Positions 1-11,195 of a stretch of 64,000 nucleotides of DNA are shown in pieces. The stretch is from assembly GCA_016742255.1 (NCBI GenBank), contig JACVCB010000009.1, positions 62,001 through 126,000 of the forward strand, read 5' to 3'. The translations under genes were made by a program, and so were the position numbers. The DNA comes from Leptospira sp. GTDB lineage: Bacteria; Spirochaetota; Leptospiria; Leptospirales; Leptospiraceae. Under the pieces are notes generated by a model, which did not search any database, had not been told where the DNA came from, and saw nothing but the letters and a program-made list of their open reading frames with translations. Every line of letters begins with the position of its first letter. Position 1 is the first letter of the stretch.

Positions 1-435
1 GTCTCTTTGTTTGGTAACATCCGATATTTTTTCCACCATCCAAAACAAATCTTCTTGTTTCGGGTAGGGGTAAAATTCCAAAAGTAGTGTTTGTTTTTTG
101 TCTTCAGAACGAAAAAAAATTTCTCTGGTGATGGGAGTAGACGAAGTATGGTTTTTGTCTTTTGATTTTACATTTATTTTGGGGCAATAGGGACAAACAT
201 CTGTTCGTTGGTATAATACTTCGTAACATTTTTTGTCTAACAACTCGTCATATTTATTGTTCTTTGCAAACAAAATGGTCGCAAGATTGGCTCTTTGGAT
301 ATTGAAGTCCGAATCAATAAGAACGAGTGGGTCTTGTACAACATCATAAATGGCTTCCAATTCTCGGGCTTTTTCTGCCACTTTTTCAATGTTTTCCATC
401 GATTGAGAATCACCATTGTTTCTGTTTTCTGACAA
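1..435 (-). CDS. PAS-domain sensor protein, 3' end outside window (probable histidine kinase)
   Basis: The visible 145 residues are the N-terminus of a protein that runs off the left edge of the window. They form one PAS domain (about residues 15-120) containing the element CYEVLYQRTDVCPYCP, a cysteine-bearing PAS variant often seen in sensor kinases, and they end with a PAS/PAC-like ISDVTKQ stretch. No kinase part is visible, so a two-component sensor is an inference. The start is taken as the TTG at 435, two bases after the stop of the upstream gene; an in-frame ATG at 399 is an alternative. It is the last visible gene of the minus-strand block that begins with gap. Confidence 0.7.
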   Translation of the reverse strand, partial: MSENRNNGDSQSMENIEKVAEKARELEAIYDVVQDPLVLIDSDFNIQRANLATILFAKNNKYDELLDKKCYEVLYQRTDVCPYCPKINVKSKDKNHTSSTPITREIFFRSEDKKQTLLLEFYPYPKQEDLFWMVEKISDVTKQRD

Positions 436-436
436 A

Positions 437-1105
437 TTAATATCCCAATGATTGGTTTAGTTGTTTGAACATTTTCTTTTGGCTTTGGTTTCCGTTTGTT
501 TTCTGGAGTGCACTAATCGAGATGAGTTGGCTATGGAAATCTAATAAAAATTTTATATAAAAATCTTTTTTGAAATCATTCCTTTCTTGTTTAATGGAAT
601 CATTTCTGAGAGAGTAAAGTGGGAAACTTTCTGATCCATCAAGACCTGAAAATTGGATGACCATATCATTCACCGATTCATCGAGTGGGGTAGAATCAGT
701 GATTTTAGTTCTCGTTTTTTGTTCGATTTCTGTATCTTCTGAGGTGATTTGGATTTCTACTTTGGATAGAACGGATCCATTAAATTCAAGTAGGATTGAT
801 TTTTCTTCAGAATGTTTGATACGGTTTTTATTCTGAGGGTCTGGATCTACTTTGAATTTACGGATTCTTATGCCTGTTCGGTTTGGATAAGATCCAATGA
901 ATTGGATCGTGGTATTGGCTGGTAAAGACGAAAGTTGTTCGTAAGACAAAAGTTCCCTGGCCTTGGCGATGTCTCGGTAAAGGCTAAGGATTTCCTTGTC
1001 TAATCGGTTTTCTTTTTCGGTAATGTCGACCTCAGCGAAGAGACCGACACTCAGTAAAAAAAGACTAAGGAGTGCTAGGTGCCGGAACTTCGGGAGTTGT
1101 TCCAT
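437..1105 (-). CDS. Hypothetical exported protein (222 aa)
   Basis: The N-terminus has a basic start followed by a hydrophobic core ([17 protein letters not shown]), which looks like a cleavable signal peptide with the mature protein starting near residue 25. The rest is hydrophilic, with no cysteine or motif I recognise. I do not know its function. The gene begins 41 bases inside the 3' end of secG in another frame and ends two bases before the PAS gene, so it is probably translated from the same message as gap-pgk-tpiA-secG. Close packing argues for a real gene; the start codon has only a weak ribosome binding site. Confidence 0.7.
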   Translation of the reverse strand: MEQLPKFRHLALLSLFLLSVGLFAEVDITEKENRLDKEILSLYRDIAKARELLSYEQLSSLPANTTIQFIGSYPNRTGIRIRKFKVDPDPQNKNRIKHSEEKSILLEFNGSVLSKVEIQITSEDTEIEQKTRTKITDSTPLDESVNDMVIQFSGLDGSESFPLYSLRNDSIKQERNDFKKDFYIKFLLDFHSQLISISALQKTNGNQSQKKMFKQLNQSLGY

Positions 1106-1397
1106 CAGTTTCTACCGGAGTTTCTAAACTTGGTTCCACATCTGGTACCAATACTTCATCTTTCTTTGCAAAAACAAAGGAAAGAGCAAGTGATAAAACA
1201 ATAAACAAAATTGCCGCAACTCTTGTTGTTTTTGTCATCACGTCAGCTGTTGAAGCTCCAAACACGGATTGGCTAGCGGTAGATCCACCAAGCATTCCCG
1301 CGCTTCCACCTTTTCCCGTCTGGATCATCACAAGAAGGATGAGGAAAAGTGAAAGTAGAACAAATAGAGTGAGAATGGTTCCTGCAAAAAATCCCAT
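1065..1397 (-). CDS. secG: Preprotein translocase subunit SecG
   Basis: SecG is the small auxiliary membrane subunit of the SecYEG protein-export channel. The 110-residue protein has a first transmembrane segment at about residues 4-24. It is followed by the family-typical loop [16 protein letters not shown] and the GAST element, then a second membrane segment at about 58-77. The C-terminal tail is acidic and proline-rich. The ATG is preceded by AAGGAAATTAT, a good ribosome binding site. It lies 9 bases after tpiA, an order (gap-pgk-tpiA-secG) seen in many bacteria. Its last 41 bases overlap the start of the next exported-protein gene. Confidence 0.93.
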   Translation of the reverse strand: MGFFAGTILTLFVLLSLFLILLVMIQTGKGGSAGMLGGSTASQSVFGASTADVMTKTTRVAAILFIVLSLALSFVFAKKDEVLVPDVEPSLETPVETDGTTPEVPAPSTP

Positions 1398-1406
1398 ATA
1401 ATTTCC

Positions 1407-2156
1407 TTATTTTAAAAGTCCTAAAAATGATTCTAATTTTTGACTGGCTCCACCCACGAGGCCACCGTCAATGTTTGGTTTGGCGAGAAGTTCTTTGATG
1501 TTGTCTGGTTTCACAGATCCACCATAGAGAATTTGTATGTTTTCAGCTACGTAGTCTGCACCCACAAAGAGTTTGCCAATTTCTTTTCGTATGAACGCAT
1601 GAGCTTCTTCTGCTTCCGCAGGAGTTGCCACTTTTCCAGTTCCAATCGCCCAAACAGGTTCGTATGCAATGACAAGATTGGAAAAGAGGTCACTTGTAAT
1701 GTCTTTGAGACCTTTTTTGATTTGGTCTTCTAACACAGAGAAGGTTTGGCCTTTTTCTCTTTCCGCCCAAGTTTCACCCACACAATACACAACACGAAGT
1801 CCTGCTTTTAAAAAGTAGGCAATCTTTGCATTGTCAAACTCTGATGTTTCTCCGAGGAATTGTCTTCTTTCGGAATGGCCCACAAGGACAGTTTTGATCC
1901 CGAGTTCTGCGAGTTGCACGGGAGATATTTCTCCCGTCATTGCCGTGAGCCCAGATTGGTATGCATTTTGTGCCCCAACGATGAGTTTGGATCCACTTGC
2001 GAGGGAAGAGACCGATTCCAAATGGAGAGCACTTGGGAACACCATCACTTCATAAGCGGAAGAATCACTGGCAACTTTGAGACCAGATGTGATGGTTTTC
2101 GCCTCAGAAAGTGTCAGGTTCATCTTCCAGTTTCCAGCTATGATTTTTTTTCTCAT
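1407..2156 (-). CDS. tpiA: Triosephosphate isomerase
   Basis: Interconverts dihydroxyacetone phosphate and glyceraldehyde 3-phosphate in cytosolic glycolysis and gluconeogenesis. The 249-residue length is normal. The substrate site is visible as GNWKMN (N9, K11), the electrophilic histidine in VGHSERR (H94), the catalytic base in AYEPVWAIGTGK (E166) and the phosphate loop YGGSVKPDN. The start ATG lies one base after the pgk stop with GGAAG upstream, which shows translational coupling in the gap-pgk-tpiA-secG operon. No anomaly seen. Confidence 0.97.
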   Translation of the reverse strand: MRKKIIAGNWKMNLTLSEAKTITSGLKVASDSSAYEVMVFPSALHLESVSSLASGSKLIVGAQNAYQSGLTAMTGEISPVQLAELGIKTVLVGHSERRQFLGETSEFDNAKIAYFLKAGLRVVYCVGETWAEREKGQTFSVLEDQIKKGLKDITSDLFSNLVIAYEPVWAIGTGKVATPAEAEEAHAFIRKEIGKLFVGADYVAENIQILYGGSVKPDNIKELLAKPNIDGGLVGGASQKLESFLGLLK

Positions 2157-2157
2157 C

Positions 2158-3348
2158 TTATTTATCTTCCTTTGGGAGTAAACATTGAACTCCTGGGAGA
2201 GTGCGTCCTTCCAAAAATTCTAAGGAAGCACCACCACCAGTGGAGATATGAGTGATTTTATCAGCAACCCCTGCTTTATTCACCGCAGCGATGGAGTCTC
2301 CACCACCCACAACGGTTTTTGCTTTGGATTTACTAATGGCTTTTGCAATTTCAATCGTTCCTTTGGAGAACTTATCCATTTCAAACACACCCATCGGTCC
2401 GTTCCATAAGATGGTCTTTGCTTCTTTGATGGCTTTTACATAATTGTCGATGGTTTTTGGCCCGATGTCCATTCCCATCCATCCGTCCAAAATCCCCATT
2501 TTGTCCACAGACTTGGTTTTTGCATTGGGATCAAAATTGTCAGCAATGATGTGGTCCACAGGGATTTGGAGGTCAACTCCTTGTACACCTGCACGGTCAA
2601 TGAGTTGGAAGGCTTGGGATTCAAATTCAGGTTCAACAAGGGATTTACCCACAGGTACAGCTCTGGATTTGAGAAAGGTATATGCCATACCGCCCCCGAT
2701 GAGGAGGTGGTCCACTTTTTCGAGAAGGTTTTTTAAAATTGCGAATTTGGAACTGACTTTTGATCCACCAACGATCGCCACAAATGGACGTTCTGGTCTT
2801 GCAAGAAGCCCACTTAATACTTCAATTTCTTTCCGCATCAGAAGTCCTGCAAAGGCAGGGAGAAGATGAGCCACACCTTCTGTCGAAGCATGGGCTCTAT
2901 GTGCGGTTCCGAATGCATCGTTGACATATACGTCAGCGAGTTTTGCCAGTTCCTTACAGAAACCGGCATCATTTGCCTCTTCTTCCTTATGGAAACGAAG
3001 GTTTTCTAAAAGTAAAATTTCACCTTCCCCAAGTTCATTTGATAACTTCACAACAGGAGCCCCAATCACAGCTTCTGAGAAACTGACTTTGGTTTTTACG
3101 AGTGTAGATAAAACATCAAACACAGGTTTCATGGAATATTTTGGTTCCGGTCCACCTTTTGGTCGGCCCAAATGGCTTCCCAAAATGATCTTTGCTCCTT
3201 TGGAAATGAGTAATTCCAAAGTAGGGAGGGTTTTTTCAATCCGAGTTTTGTCCGTGGCGATTCCGTTTTCCACAGGGACATTGAAGTCCACACGAACAAA
3301 GACTCGTTTTCCTTTTAGATTTTGTTCTTCGAGAAGAGGTAATTTCAT
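2158..3348 (-). CDS. pgk: Phosphoglycerate kinase
   Basis: Transfers phosphate from 1,3-bisphosphoglycerate to ADP in glycolysis. The 396-residue protein shows the family elements VRVDFNVPV near the N-terminus, GSHLGRPKG in the substrate-binding domain, and a nucleotide-domain glycine region ending in VVGGGDS and [14 protein letters not shown] longer reading frame extends to 3417, but that extension lies inside gap. The ATG at 3348 has an AGG just upstream and gives the usual N-terminus ([19 protein letters not shown]). It starts two bases past the gap stop and is followed by tpiA with a one-base gap. Confidence 0.96.
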   Translation of the reverse strand: MKLPLLEEQNLKGKRVFVRVDFNVPVENGIATDKTRIEKTLPTLELLISKGAKIILGSHLGRPKGGPEPKYSMKPVFDVLSTLVKTKVSFSEAVIGAPVVKLSNELGEGEILLLENLRFHKEEEANDAGFCKELAKLADVYVNDAFGTAHRAHASTEGVAHLLPAFAGLLMRKEIEVLSGLLARPERPFVAIVGGSKVSSKFAILKNLLEKVDHLLIGGGMAYTFLKSRAVPVGKSLVEPEFESQAFQLIDRAGVQGVDLQIPVDHIIADNFDPNAKTKSVDKMGILDGWMGMDIGPKTIDNYVKAIKEAKTILWNGPMGVFEMDKFSKGTIEIAKAISKSKAKTVVGGGDSIAAVNKAGVADKITHISTGGGASLEFLEGRTLPGVQCLLPKEDK

Positions 3349-3349
3349 C

Positions 3350-4405
<1,056 letters not shown>

Positions 4406-4548
4406 TTACAGAATTTCGAGTTCGGGGTCTATGTCACTCATTTTAAAGGGCATAGGAGCAAACGAAAGGCTAGAAATTGACATTTTTAACGCGAGGATCC
4501 ACCATCCTAGTTGTACGATTTTTGCCAATTCTGCTGTCTAAAAACGGC

Positions 4549-6207
4549 ATGGATCGGATACAAAGAGAGCTCACTCGGGCCAGATTCCAACAAAACATTT
4601 TGGCACAAGTTTCCGCTCATCCGAGTGCTCGGTCAGGTGACATCCAAACTTTGGCCAAATTCATCACCAAATCAGTAGCGGAGGGGCTTGGAATTGAACG
4701 AGTGGGAGTATGGCTCTTTAATGATTCCAAAAATGAACTTTTGAATGTGGATACATACTTCCAAAGTCAAGCCCTTCATAGTTCAGGTGCCATTTTGAAG
4801 GAAGTTGAATTCCGAGAGGAATTCCAATACCTAGTGAAGGAAAAGTATGTGGATGCTAACGATCCTTATACGGATCCACGTACGAAAGGATTCATTGAAA
4901 CCTATTTAAAACCAAATGGCATCACGGCAATGTTAGATGGTGTAATTAGAATGGGAGAAGAACTGATTGGAACTTTATGTTTTGAACATGTTGGTAAAAA
5001 ACATAAGTGGCAAGATGATGAAATTATTTTTTGTAGCCAATTAGGTGATCAAATCGCTCTCACAATCAGTAACCAAAGGAAAAACCAAATTTATGAGGAA
5101 TTGATCTCAAGAGAAAATGAATTAAGAGAGTTAAATGAAAGATTAGAACAACTGGTTGAAGAACGTACAAAAAAACTAAGAAATTCTAACGAAGAACTAG
5201 AGTCAACTATCGCCACGTTAAAAAAAACTCAAAACCAACTCATCCTTTCTGAAAAAATGGCAAGCCTTGGGCAACTCGTAGCAGGAATAGCACATGAAAT
5301 CAATAACCCCATTGCAGCCATCCAAGCATCAGCTGAAAATCTAAAAGAATCTTTATTTGAATCCGAATATTCCTTATTCCAAAAAGAGTTAAAAGAACTC
5401 TTGCCAGATCATAAGAGTCAAAATTTATTTCAGGAAGTAATCCAAGTTTTAAAATCTAGAATTGAAATCATATCTGGTAGAGAACGGATGAGCAGAAGGA
5501 AACGAATTGAATCTTGGCTCCACTCAAGAGGTCTTCCCGATTCTTTTTCATTCCATTTGATAGATGTTGGGTTTGATTTGGATGTTTTGGAGTCGTATCA
5601 GGAATTGTTTTTAAAAGACAAGGTAGATAAGATACTCACATTACTTGTGGAAGAAATCACTGTTTACCAATCACTTCACATTATGTTACTAGCAGTTGAA
5701 CGAGCCAGTAAAATGACGTTTGCTTTGAAAAACTTTGTTCGATTTGAAATATCCAAAAATCCAATCAAGGTCAATGTGAAAGAGAATATCGAAACTGTTC
5801 TCACTTTGTATCAAAATCAATTCAAGAAAAATGTGATTTTGATAAAGGAATATGAAGACATTCCCTTCATAGAAGGGTATCCAGAAGAACTTTTGCACTT
5901 ATGGACCAATCTGATTTACAATTCTTTACAAGCGATGTCCTTTTCTGGTACACTCAAGATACATACCAAAAATCTAGGGGATAAGGTATCCATCTGTGTA
6001 CAAGATTCGGGACCAGGTATACCTGAATCCATCAAGGCGCGTATTTTTGAACCATTCTTTACAACAAAAGCACTCGGTGAAGGAAGTGGGCTTGGTTTAG
6101 ATATTTGTCGCAAGATTGTAGAACGCCATCAAGGTTCGATTCGATTCCAGTCAATTCCAGGTAATACTGAATTTACGATCGAACTTCCGCTCCAAATTCC
6201 AAAATAA
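4549..6207 (+). CDS. GAF-domain sensor histidine kinase with an insert in the DHp domain
   Basis: Cytoplasmic sensor kinase with no membrane segment. An N-terminal GAF domain (about residues 10-170) is followed by a coiled coil (about 175-225). The phosphoacceptor helix is GQLVAGIAHEINNP (H249), and the ATPase domain has N box TNLIYNSLQAM, G1 DSGPGIP and G2 GEGSGLGLDI. Between H249 and the second DHp helix (ERASKMTFALKNF, from residue 384) lie 135 residues instead of the usual 40-50, so about 90-100 residues are inserted. The kinase at 43524 has the same arrangement. The ATG at 4549 begins the GAF-type N-terminus; an in-frame TTG at 4477 is less likely. No response regulator is adjacent. Confidence 0.9.
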   Translation: MDRIQRELTRARFQQNILAQVSAHPSARSGDIQTLAKFITKSVAEGLGIERVGVWLFNDSKNELLNVDTYFQSQALHSSGAILKEVEFREEFQYLVKEKYVDANDPYTDPRTKGFIETYLKPNGITAMLDGVIRMGEELIGTLCFEHVGKKHKWQDDEIIFCSQLGDQIALTISNQRKNQIYEELISRENELRELNERLEQLVEERTKKLRNSNEELESTIATLKKTQNQLILSEKMASLGQLVAGIAHEINNPIAAIQASAENLKESLFESEYSLFQKELKELLPDHKSQNLFQEVIQVLKSRIEIISGRERMSRRKRIESWLHSRGLPDSFSFHLIDVGFDLDVLESYQELFLKDKVDKILTLLVEEITVYQSLHIMLLAVERASKMTFALKNFVRFEISKNPIKVNVKENIETVLTLYQNQFKKNVILIKEYEDIPFIEGYPEELLHLWTNLIYNSLQAMSFSGTLKIHTKNLGDKVSICVQDSGPGIPESIKARIFEPFFTTKALGEGSGLGLDICRKIVERHQGSIRFQSIPGNTEFTIELPLQIPK

Positions 6208-6219
6208 ATCGAGTGAAAA

Positions 6220-6750
6220 TCACCACATAACAGCGATGATTTGGGATTCTTGGATGGTACCGAGGGTTCTCGAATCCACTCCTAATTCGCGATTGTCAGA
6301 GAGTAAAAAGAAATGTTTTTCTGGAACTGTCACTGGGTTCATATCATCATGTTCTGTTTTTCCTACTGGGATGAGAGGGATCGATTGCGTACTTGCTTCA
6401 GGAAACATGGTGGGATCTAAGATGGTTCCATTCCGAAAAACCATTCGTTTTTGAATGGAAATGGAATCTCCCGGTTTGCCAATGATCCTCGCAATGAAGG
6501 TTGCATTCGGGTCAAGTGGGGAGGTGGCGATCACCACATCTCCAATTCCCAGTTGGCTTTTGCGGTAAAAACGATTGAAGTAAGCGGTGTCCCCTTTTTT
6601 TAAAGTAGGTTCCATATAGGAATTGGGAATGGCCACAGGAAGGAGAACTTTATACTTCACAAACATAGCAGAGACGAGACCGATTCCCATCGGAAGTAAA
6701 ATCACTATGAGTTTTGTTTTGAGTGGGACTTTATTTTTTGGCTTAGACAT
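6220..6750 (-). CDS. Signal peptidase I-like protein (S26 fold) lacking catalytic Ser and Lys
   Basis: The 176-residue protein has one N-terminal membrane anchor (about 13-30) and the ordered boxes of type I signal peptidase. Box B is [10 protein letters not shown], box C is GIGDVVIA, box D is [11 protein letters not shown] and box E is [11 protein letters not shown]. In active enzymes the nucleophile Ser directly precedes Met in box B (SM.PT); here that residue is Tyr45, with Ser44 one position early. The general base Lys directly precedes Arg in box D (KR..G.PGD); here it is Ala. Structural boxes C and E are kept. The fold assignment is firm, but ordinary peptidase activity looks doubtful. 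The gene overlaps the end of the chemotaxis receptor gene by 8 bases. Confidence 0.85.
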   Translation of the reverse strand: MSKPKNKVPLKTKLIVILLPMGIGLVSAMFVKYKVLLPVAIPNSYMEPTLKKGDTAYFNRFYRKSQLGIGDVVIATSPLDPNATFIARIIGKPGDSISIQKRMVFRNGTILDPTMFPEASTQSIPLIPVGKTEHDDMNPVTVPEKHFFLLSDNRELGVDSRTLGTIQESQIIAVMW

Positions 6751-9253
6751 GGAAATAATTGATCTCTTTTCGTAAACTTTCTGTTAGTTGGTTCATGTTT
6801 TGTGAATTGGATTTTGTGCCATCACTGGAAATCGCTGTAGTTTGGGCATGGTTATTAATTTCGGCAATGGATCGTGAAATTTCCATCATCGCTGTTTTTT
6901 GTTCTTCTGTTGCTTCTCGGATCATTTCAGAAAGTTCTCGGATTTGAGAGACACCTTCGTTTACCTCTTCGTTGGTCTCAATTTGTTTTTGGACAACCAT
7001 TCGGATTTCTTTTGTCATTTGGTTGATCGAATTCACACCCGTAATGGTTTCGCTTAAAATCGAAATGGATTGGTCAATTTTTTCTTGGCCTTGGTTGATT
7101 TCGACTTCGTTCTGTTTGATGAGTTCTTCGATGTCTTCAATGGATTTTGCTGTTTTGTCAGCTAGTTTGGAAATTTCATCAGCAACAACAGCAAACCCGC
7201 GCCCACTGGCACCAGCCCTTGCCGCTTCTATGGCTGCATTTAGAGCGAGTAAATTGATTTGTTCGGAAATCGTATGGATGATCTCCACTACATTTGTCAT
7301 CTCAGAAGATGACTGGTAAATTTTATCCATGGAAAGTTTCATCTCACCAAGCGATGATTCCCCTTTTTTTGCATCGTTTGTGATTTCTTCCACACGTACG
7401 TCTGCAATTTGGAATTTTTTATCAATTTCGGAAACAACTTGGTTGAGTTCCGTCATCTTTTTCATGAGAGAAACTAGGGTAAAGGATTGAGTTTCCGTAC
7501 GTTGTGCTACACTTTCAATCCCGGCAGTGATTTCTTCAATGGAAGCAGAAATCTCTTCGCTACTAGCTGCTTGGTTTTGTGCGGCATCCGAAAGGGTTAA
7601 CATGGATTCGTAAATTTCGGAACTTGTATTAGTAAGTTCATTGGAAACCGATTGAGTTTGGTTGACAATTTGGCGGAGTTTGGATTGGAATTCAAACATA
7701 GCATTTGCCATACTTCCAATTTCATCTCGGCTCGGGTCATAAAAATCTGATTTTAGATTTCCTTTTACCATTTCACTGATACGTACTTTGATTCGTTCTA
7801 ATGGTTTTAATTTGGATTCAATCACAAGTACTGTCACAACACCAATCATGAATACAACCAAAATAGAAATTCCGAGTGTCATGAGAAGGCTTGATAAGGT
7901 TTTTTCGTATAACTCTGAATTTTCAAAAATACAATAGATGATATAATTGAACTCCGGGTTTTTCACAAAAAAGATTCTTTTTTGGGTTCCATCTTCGGTG
8001 GAATCAATAAACCCAAGTGCTTCCTGGGTTTGGAAGGGAGTATCGAAAACTAACATTGTTTTGGCGTTTTTACCAATCTCTCGTTTGTCGGTGAAATAAA
8101 CCATGGTTCCATCACCATCAAAAAATCCAACTTTTCCTGATGTTCCAATTTTTAAATTTCCTAAGATAAAACTAGATAATTTACCTATGTTGAGAAATCC
8201 TCCTACGTAACCTTGGAATTGGTTGTTTTCGTAGACAGGTAAGGTGTATGGAGAAACGATATCTCCAGAAATTTTAGAACGTATGCTTGTGTGTCTGAGT
8301 GGCCCTAGCCTTGCCAAGTTTCCATCTTCAATGTAAAAAATGGATCCAGTTTTGGAACGATCATATTCATTCGTAGATATAAAAATTCCATCATCGGGTT
8401 TGTAATAAAACAATGCCTCAACTGCGTGGTTTGTGCTTTTTAATTGGATTTCGTTTAGGACATTTCGAATTCCATTTAGATTGCGTTTCACGATTTGGTC
8501 TTTTAGTTTGTTCTCTGTAAAAATGGAAACAGTAAGTCGATCACGAAAGTCAACTAAAGTGAGTCGCATGAGAGATTCAGAATCCATTACGGATTGTTGC
8601 ATACTTGAGTTCACAAGATCTAACTCTTGTTTGAAGTTCATGCGGTAGTTGATGATAAATAGTAATAAAATTGCAGCAAAAAACGAAAGTACAGTTTGAA
8701 ATCCCAAATTCCTAGATAACTTTCTTGTATTGATCCTTGAGTTTTTATCTAACCGAATGGAAAGTAAAATTCCTTTTGTGTTAAATTTAGTTTCTACATA
8801 CCCAATAAAAATTGATTGGAACAAAATCGTAAAGGCGACTGTCATTCCAAGCCCAATGGCAAGTTCACTGAGTAGAACAAAATTTTTGGTTTTTTGGTAA
8901 AAGAGAAGGGCTCCGAGTACAAAAAGATACCCTACGGAATAACGGACGATGACATCAATCATCGAGACTTTTTCTAAATGATCGAGCCAGAAGTAAGCTT
9001 TGTGGTTGTCTGTGTTGGAAGCGGTTCCATTGAAGATTCTGGTAACGGGTGAAAAACGGATCCAATAAAAAGAAACAGCAAAGGTTACAATGAAAATGAC
9101 GATGACGCCTGTAGAAATTAGAATGATTTGAAGTTCTTCACTTGTCCATTGTGTGAAAAAATAAATATATGACAGTAAAATCGGGAATCCAATTAAATAG
9201 TTAAATCCTTCAAGACCAAAAATTATAAATTTGATCATTTTCCGTATGTCCAT
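6743..9253 (-). CDS. Methyl-accepting chemotaxis protein
   Basis: Transmembrane chemoreceptor of 836 residues. The N-terminal part is unusual in having about five membrane segments (roughly 10-30, 42-65, 103-122, 128-152 and 188-206). A dCache-like periplasmic sensor region (about 210-455), a further membrane helix (about 458-480), a HAMP domain (about 481-535) and a methyl-accepting signalling domain follow. The signalling hairpin tip reads [28 protein letters not shown] (one continuous stretch), the kinase and CheW contact region. It ends in FHV without a CheR-binding pentapeptide. The stop overlaps the start of the signal-peptidase-like gene, so the two are probably cotranscribed. The ligand is unknown. 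Confidence 0.94.
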   Translation of the reverse strand: MDIRKMIKFIIFGLEGFNYLIGFPILLSYIYFFTQWTSEELQIILISTGVIVIFIVTFAVSFYWIRFSPVTRIFNGTASNTDNHKAYFWLDHLEKVSMIDVIVRYSVGYLFVLGALLFYQKTKNFVLLSELAIGLGMTVAFTILFQSIFIGYVETKFNTKGILLSIRLDKNSRINTRKLSRNLGFQTVLSFFAAILLLFIINYRMNFKQELDLVNSSMQQSVMDSESLMRLTLVDFRDRLTVSIFTENKLKDQIVKRNLNGIRNVLNEIQLKSTNHAVEALFYYKPDDGIFISTNEYDRSKTGSIFYIEDGNLARLGPLRHTSIRSKISGDIVSPYTLPVYENNQFQGYVGGFLNIGKLSSFILGNLKIGTSGKVGFFDGDGTMVYFTDKREIGKNAKTMLVFDTPFQTQEALGFIDSTEDGTQKRIFFVKNPEFNYIIYCIFENSELYEKTLSSLLMTLGISILVVFMIGVVTVLVIESKLKPLERIKVRISEMVKGNLKSDFYDPSRDEIGSMANAMFEFQSKLRQIVNQTQSVSNELTNTSSEIYESMLTLSDAAQNQAASSEEISASIEEITAGIESVAQRTETQSFTLVSLMKKMTELNQVVSEIDKKFQIADVRVEEITNDAKKGESSLGEMKLSMDKIYQSSSEMTNVVEIIHTISEQINLLALNAAIEAARAGASGRGFAVVADEISKLADKTAKSIEDIEELIKQNEVEINQGQEKIDQSISILSETITGVNSINQMTKEIRMVVQKQIETNEEVNEGVSQIRELSEMIREATEEQKTAMMEISRSIAEINNHAQTTAISSDGTKSNSQNMNQLTESLRKEINYFHV

Positions 9254-9313
9254 ACCCTAGGGATACAGATTGTCTAAGAATTGTAAACGTAAAATTCCCG
9301 ACGGTTCCTCTTT

Positions 9314-11158
9314 ATGAAAGATGCCCTGATACTCAAAACCATCCAAGAAAAAATTAAAAACTTAGGCAGTTTACCAGGGTGTTATCTTTGGAAAAACCAA
9401 TTGGGGCAAGTGATCTATGTAGGAAAAGCCTTGAAACTCCAATCACGAGTTAGGTCCTATCTCAACCCCAACCAAAAGGACAGAAAAACAAGAGCACTTT
9501 ATGTAGAATTGTATGATTTAGATTGGATTGCAACAAGAACAGAAAAAGAAGCCTTATTACTCGAAGCGACACTCATCAAAAAATACAACCCTAAGTTCAA
9601 TGTTAGGTTAAAGGATGATAAAAAATATCCCTTCTTATGTGTCTCCACAAGTGAAGACTATCCAATGGTCTTTTTGACAAGGAAGGTAAAAGACAATGGA
9701 GATAGGTATTTTGGACCATTTACGGATGTCAAAGCAGCAAGGGATACGTTAGAGCTTATCCATCGCATTTTTCCTGTTAGGAAAACGAAATTAAAACTTC
9801 CTCTTTCAAAACCACAAAGGCCATGCCTCAATTTTCATATGGGACGTTGCCTTGGGCCTTGCCAGGGAAATATCACAAAAGAAACATATGCCGAGTTAGT
9901 GGATGAGATCCTTCGTTTTTTAGAAGGTAAAAAAGATCGCCTAGTTGCCGATTTAAAATCAGCAATGTTAGATGCTTCCACCAAAATGGAATATGAACGA
10001 GCTGGATTTCTCAAACAAAGGATCGAAAAAATCAATCAAATTCGAGAAAAACAAACTGTTGTCAGTTTAGATGGTGGAGATGAAGATATTTTAGGGATTA
10101 GCAAAAGAGATGATGAAGGTCAGATTGTCATCCTCGAAGTGAGAGGGGGTAGGTTAGAAGGTAAAAAATCTTTCCCATTAACAGGACTTTCTTTTTCAGA
10201 TGATGAAGAAGCTTTTAATTCTTTCCTGCGTGATTATTATCTAAACGTCACTATATTGCCAAGTGTTGTGTACTTACCAACTTCGGCAAAAGGCAATCAC
10301 GATGTATTTTTAGAAACAATTCTGGAGAAATACGGAACATCCATTAAATTAAAATTCCCTGAGATGGGTCCGAAAAAATCCTTACTTCGCCTAGCAGAAA
10401 AAAATGCAGAATTAAGTTTAACGGAAAGGATCCTTGCAACAAAACTCCGTGACCAAACAGTTGCCATGAAGGAACTACAAGAAAAGTTAAATTTACCAAC
10501 TTTACCTAGGACAATTGAATGTTATGATATCTCTCATTTCCAAGGGAGTTCCCCTGTTGCCAGTGGTGTGATGTTTGTGGAAGGAAAACCTTTTAAATCC
10601 GGGTATCGGCATTATAAGATGAGAGGTTATGATGGGATCAACGATCCTGGTATGATCCATGAAGTGATTGCAAGAAGGTTAAGCCACTTGGTGAACGAAG
10701 AAGAACCACTCCCTGATTTGATTGTGATCGATGGAGGACTTACCCAATTATCACGTGCTGCAGAAGCGGCGAATGCACTGGATCTAGGCCATATTCCAAT
10801 GGTAGGCCTTGCAAAAAAACGAGAAGAGATTTATTTTCCAGGGGAAAAAGACCCTTATAGTTTCGATATTCATTCACCCATGATGAGACTCCTTCGAAAT
10901 CTACGTGACGAAGCCCACAGGTTTGGTGTTACCTTCCAAAGATTACAAAGGAAGAAAAAAGCACTCAAATCCATTTTGGATGATATCCCCGACATCGGAG
11001 CAAGTAGAAGGAAAAATATCCTAATGTATTTCCAATCGAAAAAGAAAGTCACTGATGCAACAAAGGAAGAATTGGAAAATGTACAGGGCATTGGTCCTGT
11101 TCTTGCTGAAAAAATTTATAATAACATCCAATCTTTAAAAAAAATAGAACCGAAATAA
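9314..11158 (+). CDS. uvrC: Excinuclease ABC subunit C
   Basis: Makes the dual incisions around bulky DNA lesions with UvrA and UvrB. The 614 residues hold, in order, a GIY-YIG nuclease domain (about 17-95, [18 protein letters not shown]) and a cysteine cluster region ([15 protein letters not shown]). A UVR motif that binds UvrB (about 205-240), the RNase H-like second nuclease with [17 protein letters not shown], and a C-terminal double helix-hairpin-helix ([14 protein letters not shown] and [12 protein letters not shown]) follow. Length and domains are complete. The start has no obvious Shine-Dalgarno sequence. It is divergent from the chemoreceptor across 60 bases, and the lipoprotein operon follows 36 bases downstream. 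Confidence 0.96.
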   Translation: MKDALILKTIQEKIKNLGSLPGCYLWKNQLGQVIYVGKALKLQSRVRSYLNPNQKDRKTRALYVELYDLDWIATRTEKEALLLEATLIKKYNPKFNVRLKDDKKYPFLCVSTSEDYPMVFLTRKVKDNGDRYFGPFTDVKAARDTLELIHRIFPVRKTKLKLPLSKPQRPCLNFHMGRCLGPCQGNITKETYAELVDEILRFLEGKKDRLVADLKSAMLDASTKMEYERAGFLKQRIEKINQIREKQTVVSLDGGDEDILGISKRDDEGQIVILEVRGGRLEGKKSFPLTGLSFSDDEEAFNSFLRDYYLNVTILPSVVYLPTSAKGNHDVFLETILEKYGTSIKLKFPEMGPKKSLLRLAEKNAELSLTERILATKLRDQTVAMKELQEKLNLPTLPRTIECYDISHFQGSSPVASGVMFVEGKPFKSGYRHYKMRGYDGINDPGMIHEVIARRLSHLVNEEEPLPDLIVIDGGLTQLSRAAEAANALDLGHIPMVGLAKKREEIYFPGEKDPYSFDIHSPMMRLLRNLRDEAHRFGVTFQRLQRKKKALKSILDDIPDIGASRRKNILMYFQSKKKVTDATKEELENVQGIGPVLAEKIYNNIQSLKKIEPK

Positions 11159-11163
11159 AAATT

Positions 11164-11195
11164 CTTAACTACTTCTTTTGGAAGGAGTGGTTAGG
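11164..11195 (+). promoter_or_regulatory. Hairpin sequestering the Shine-Dalgarno and start of the 11195 gene
   Basis: Bases 11164-11175 (CTTAACTACTTC) can pair with 11184-11195 (GGAGTGGTTAGG) in a 12-bp stem containing three G-U pairs, closed by an 8-base loop (TTTTGGAA). The 3' arm contains the GGAG ribosome binding site and the first base of the GTG start codon. No T-run follows, so it does not look like the uvrC terminator. A translational switch, for example thermometer-like or ligand-controlled, is an inference from pairing alone. Confidence 0.45.

Noticed and set aside
4477..4482. TTGACA before the GAF kinase as a -35 box
   Set aside because: No -10 element stands 16-18 bases downstream; TACGAT at 4514-4519 is too far away.
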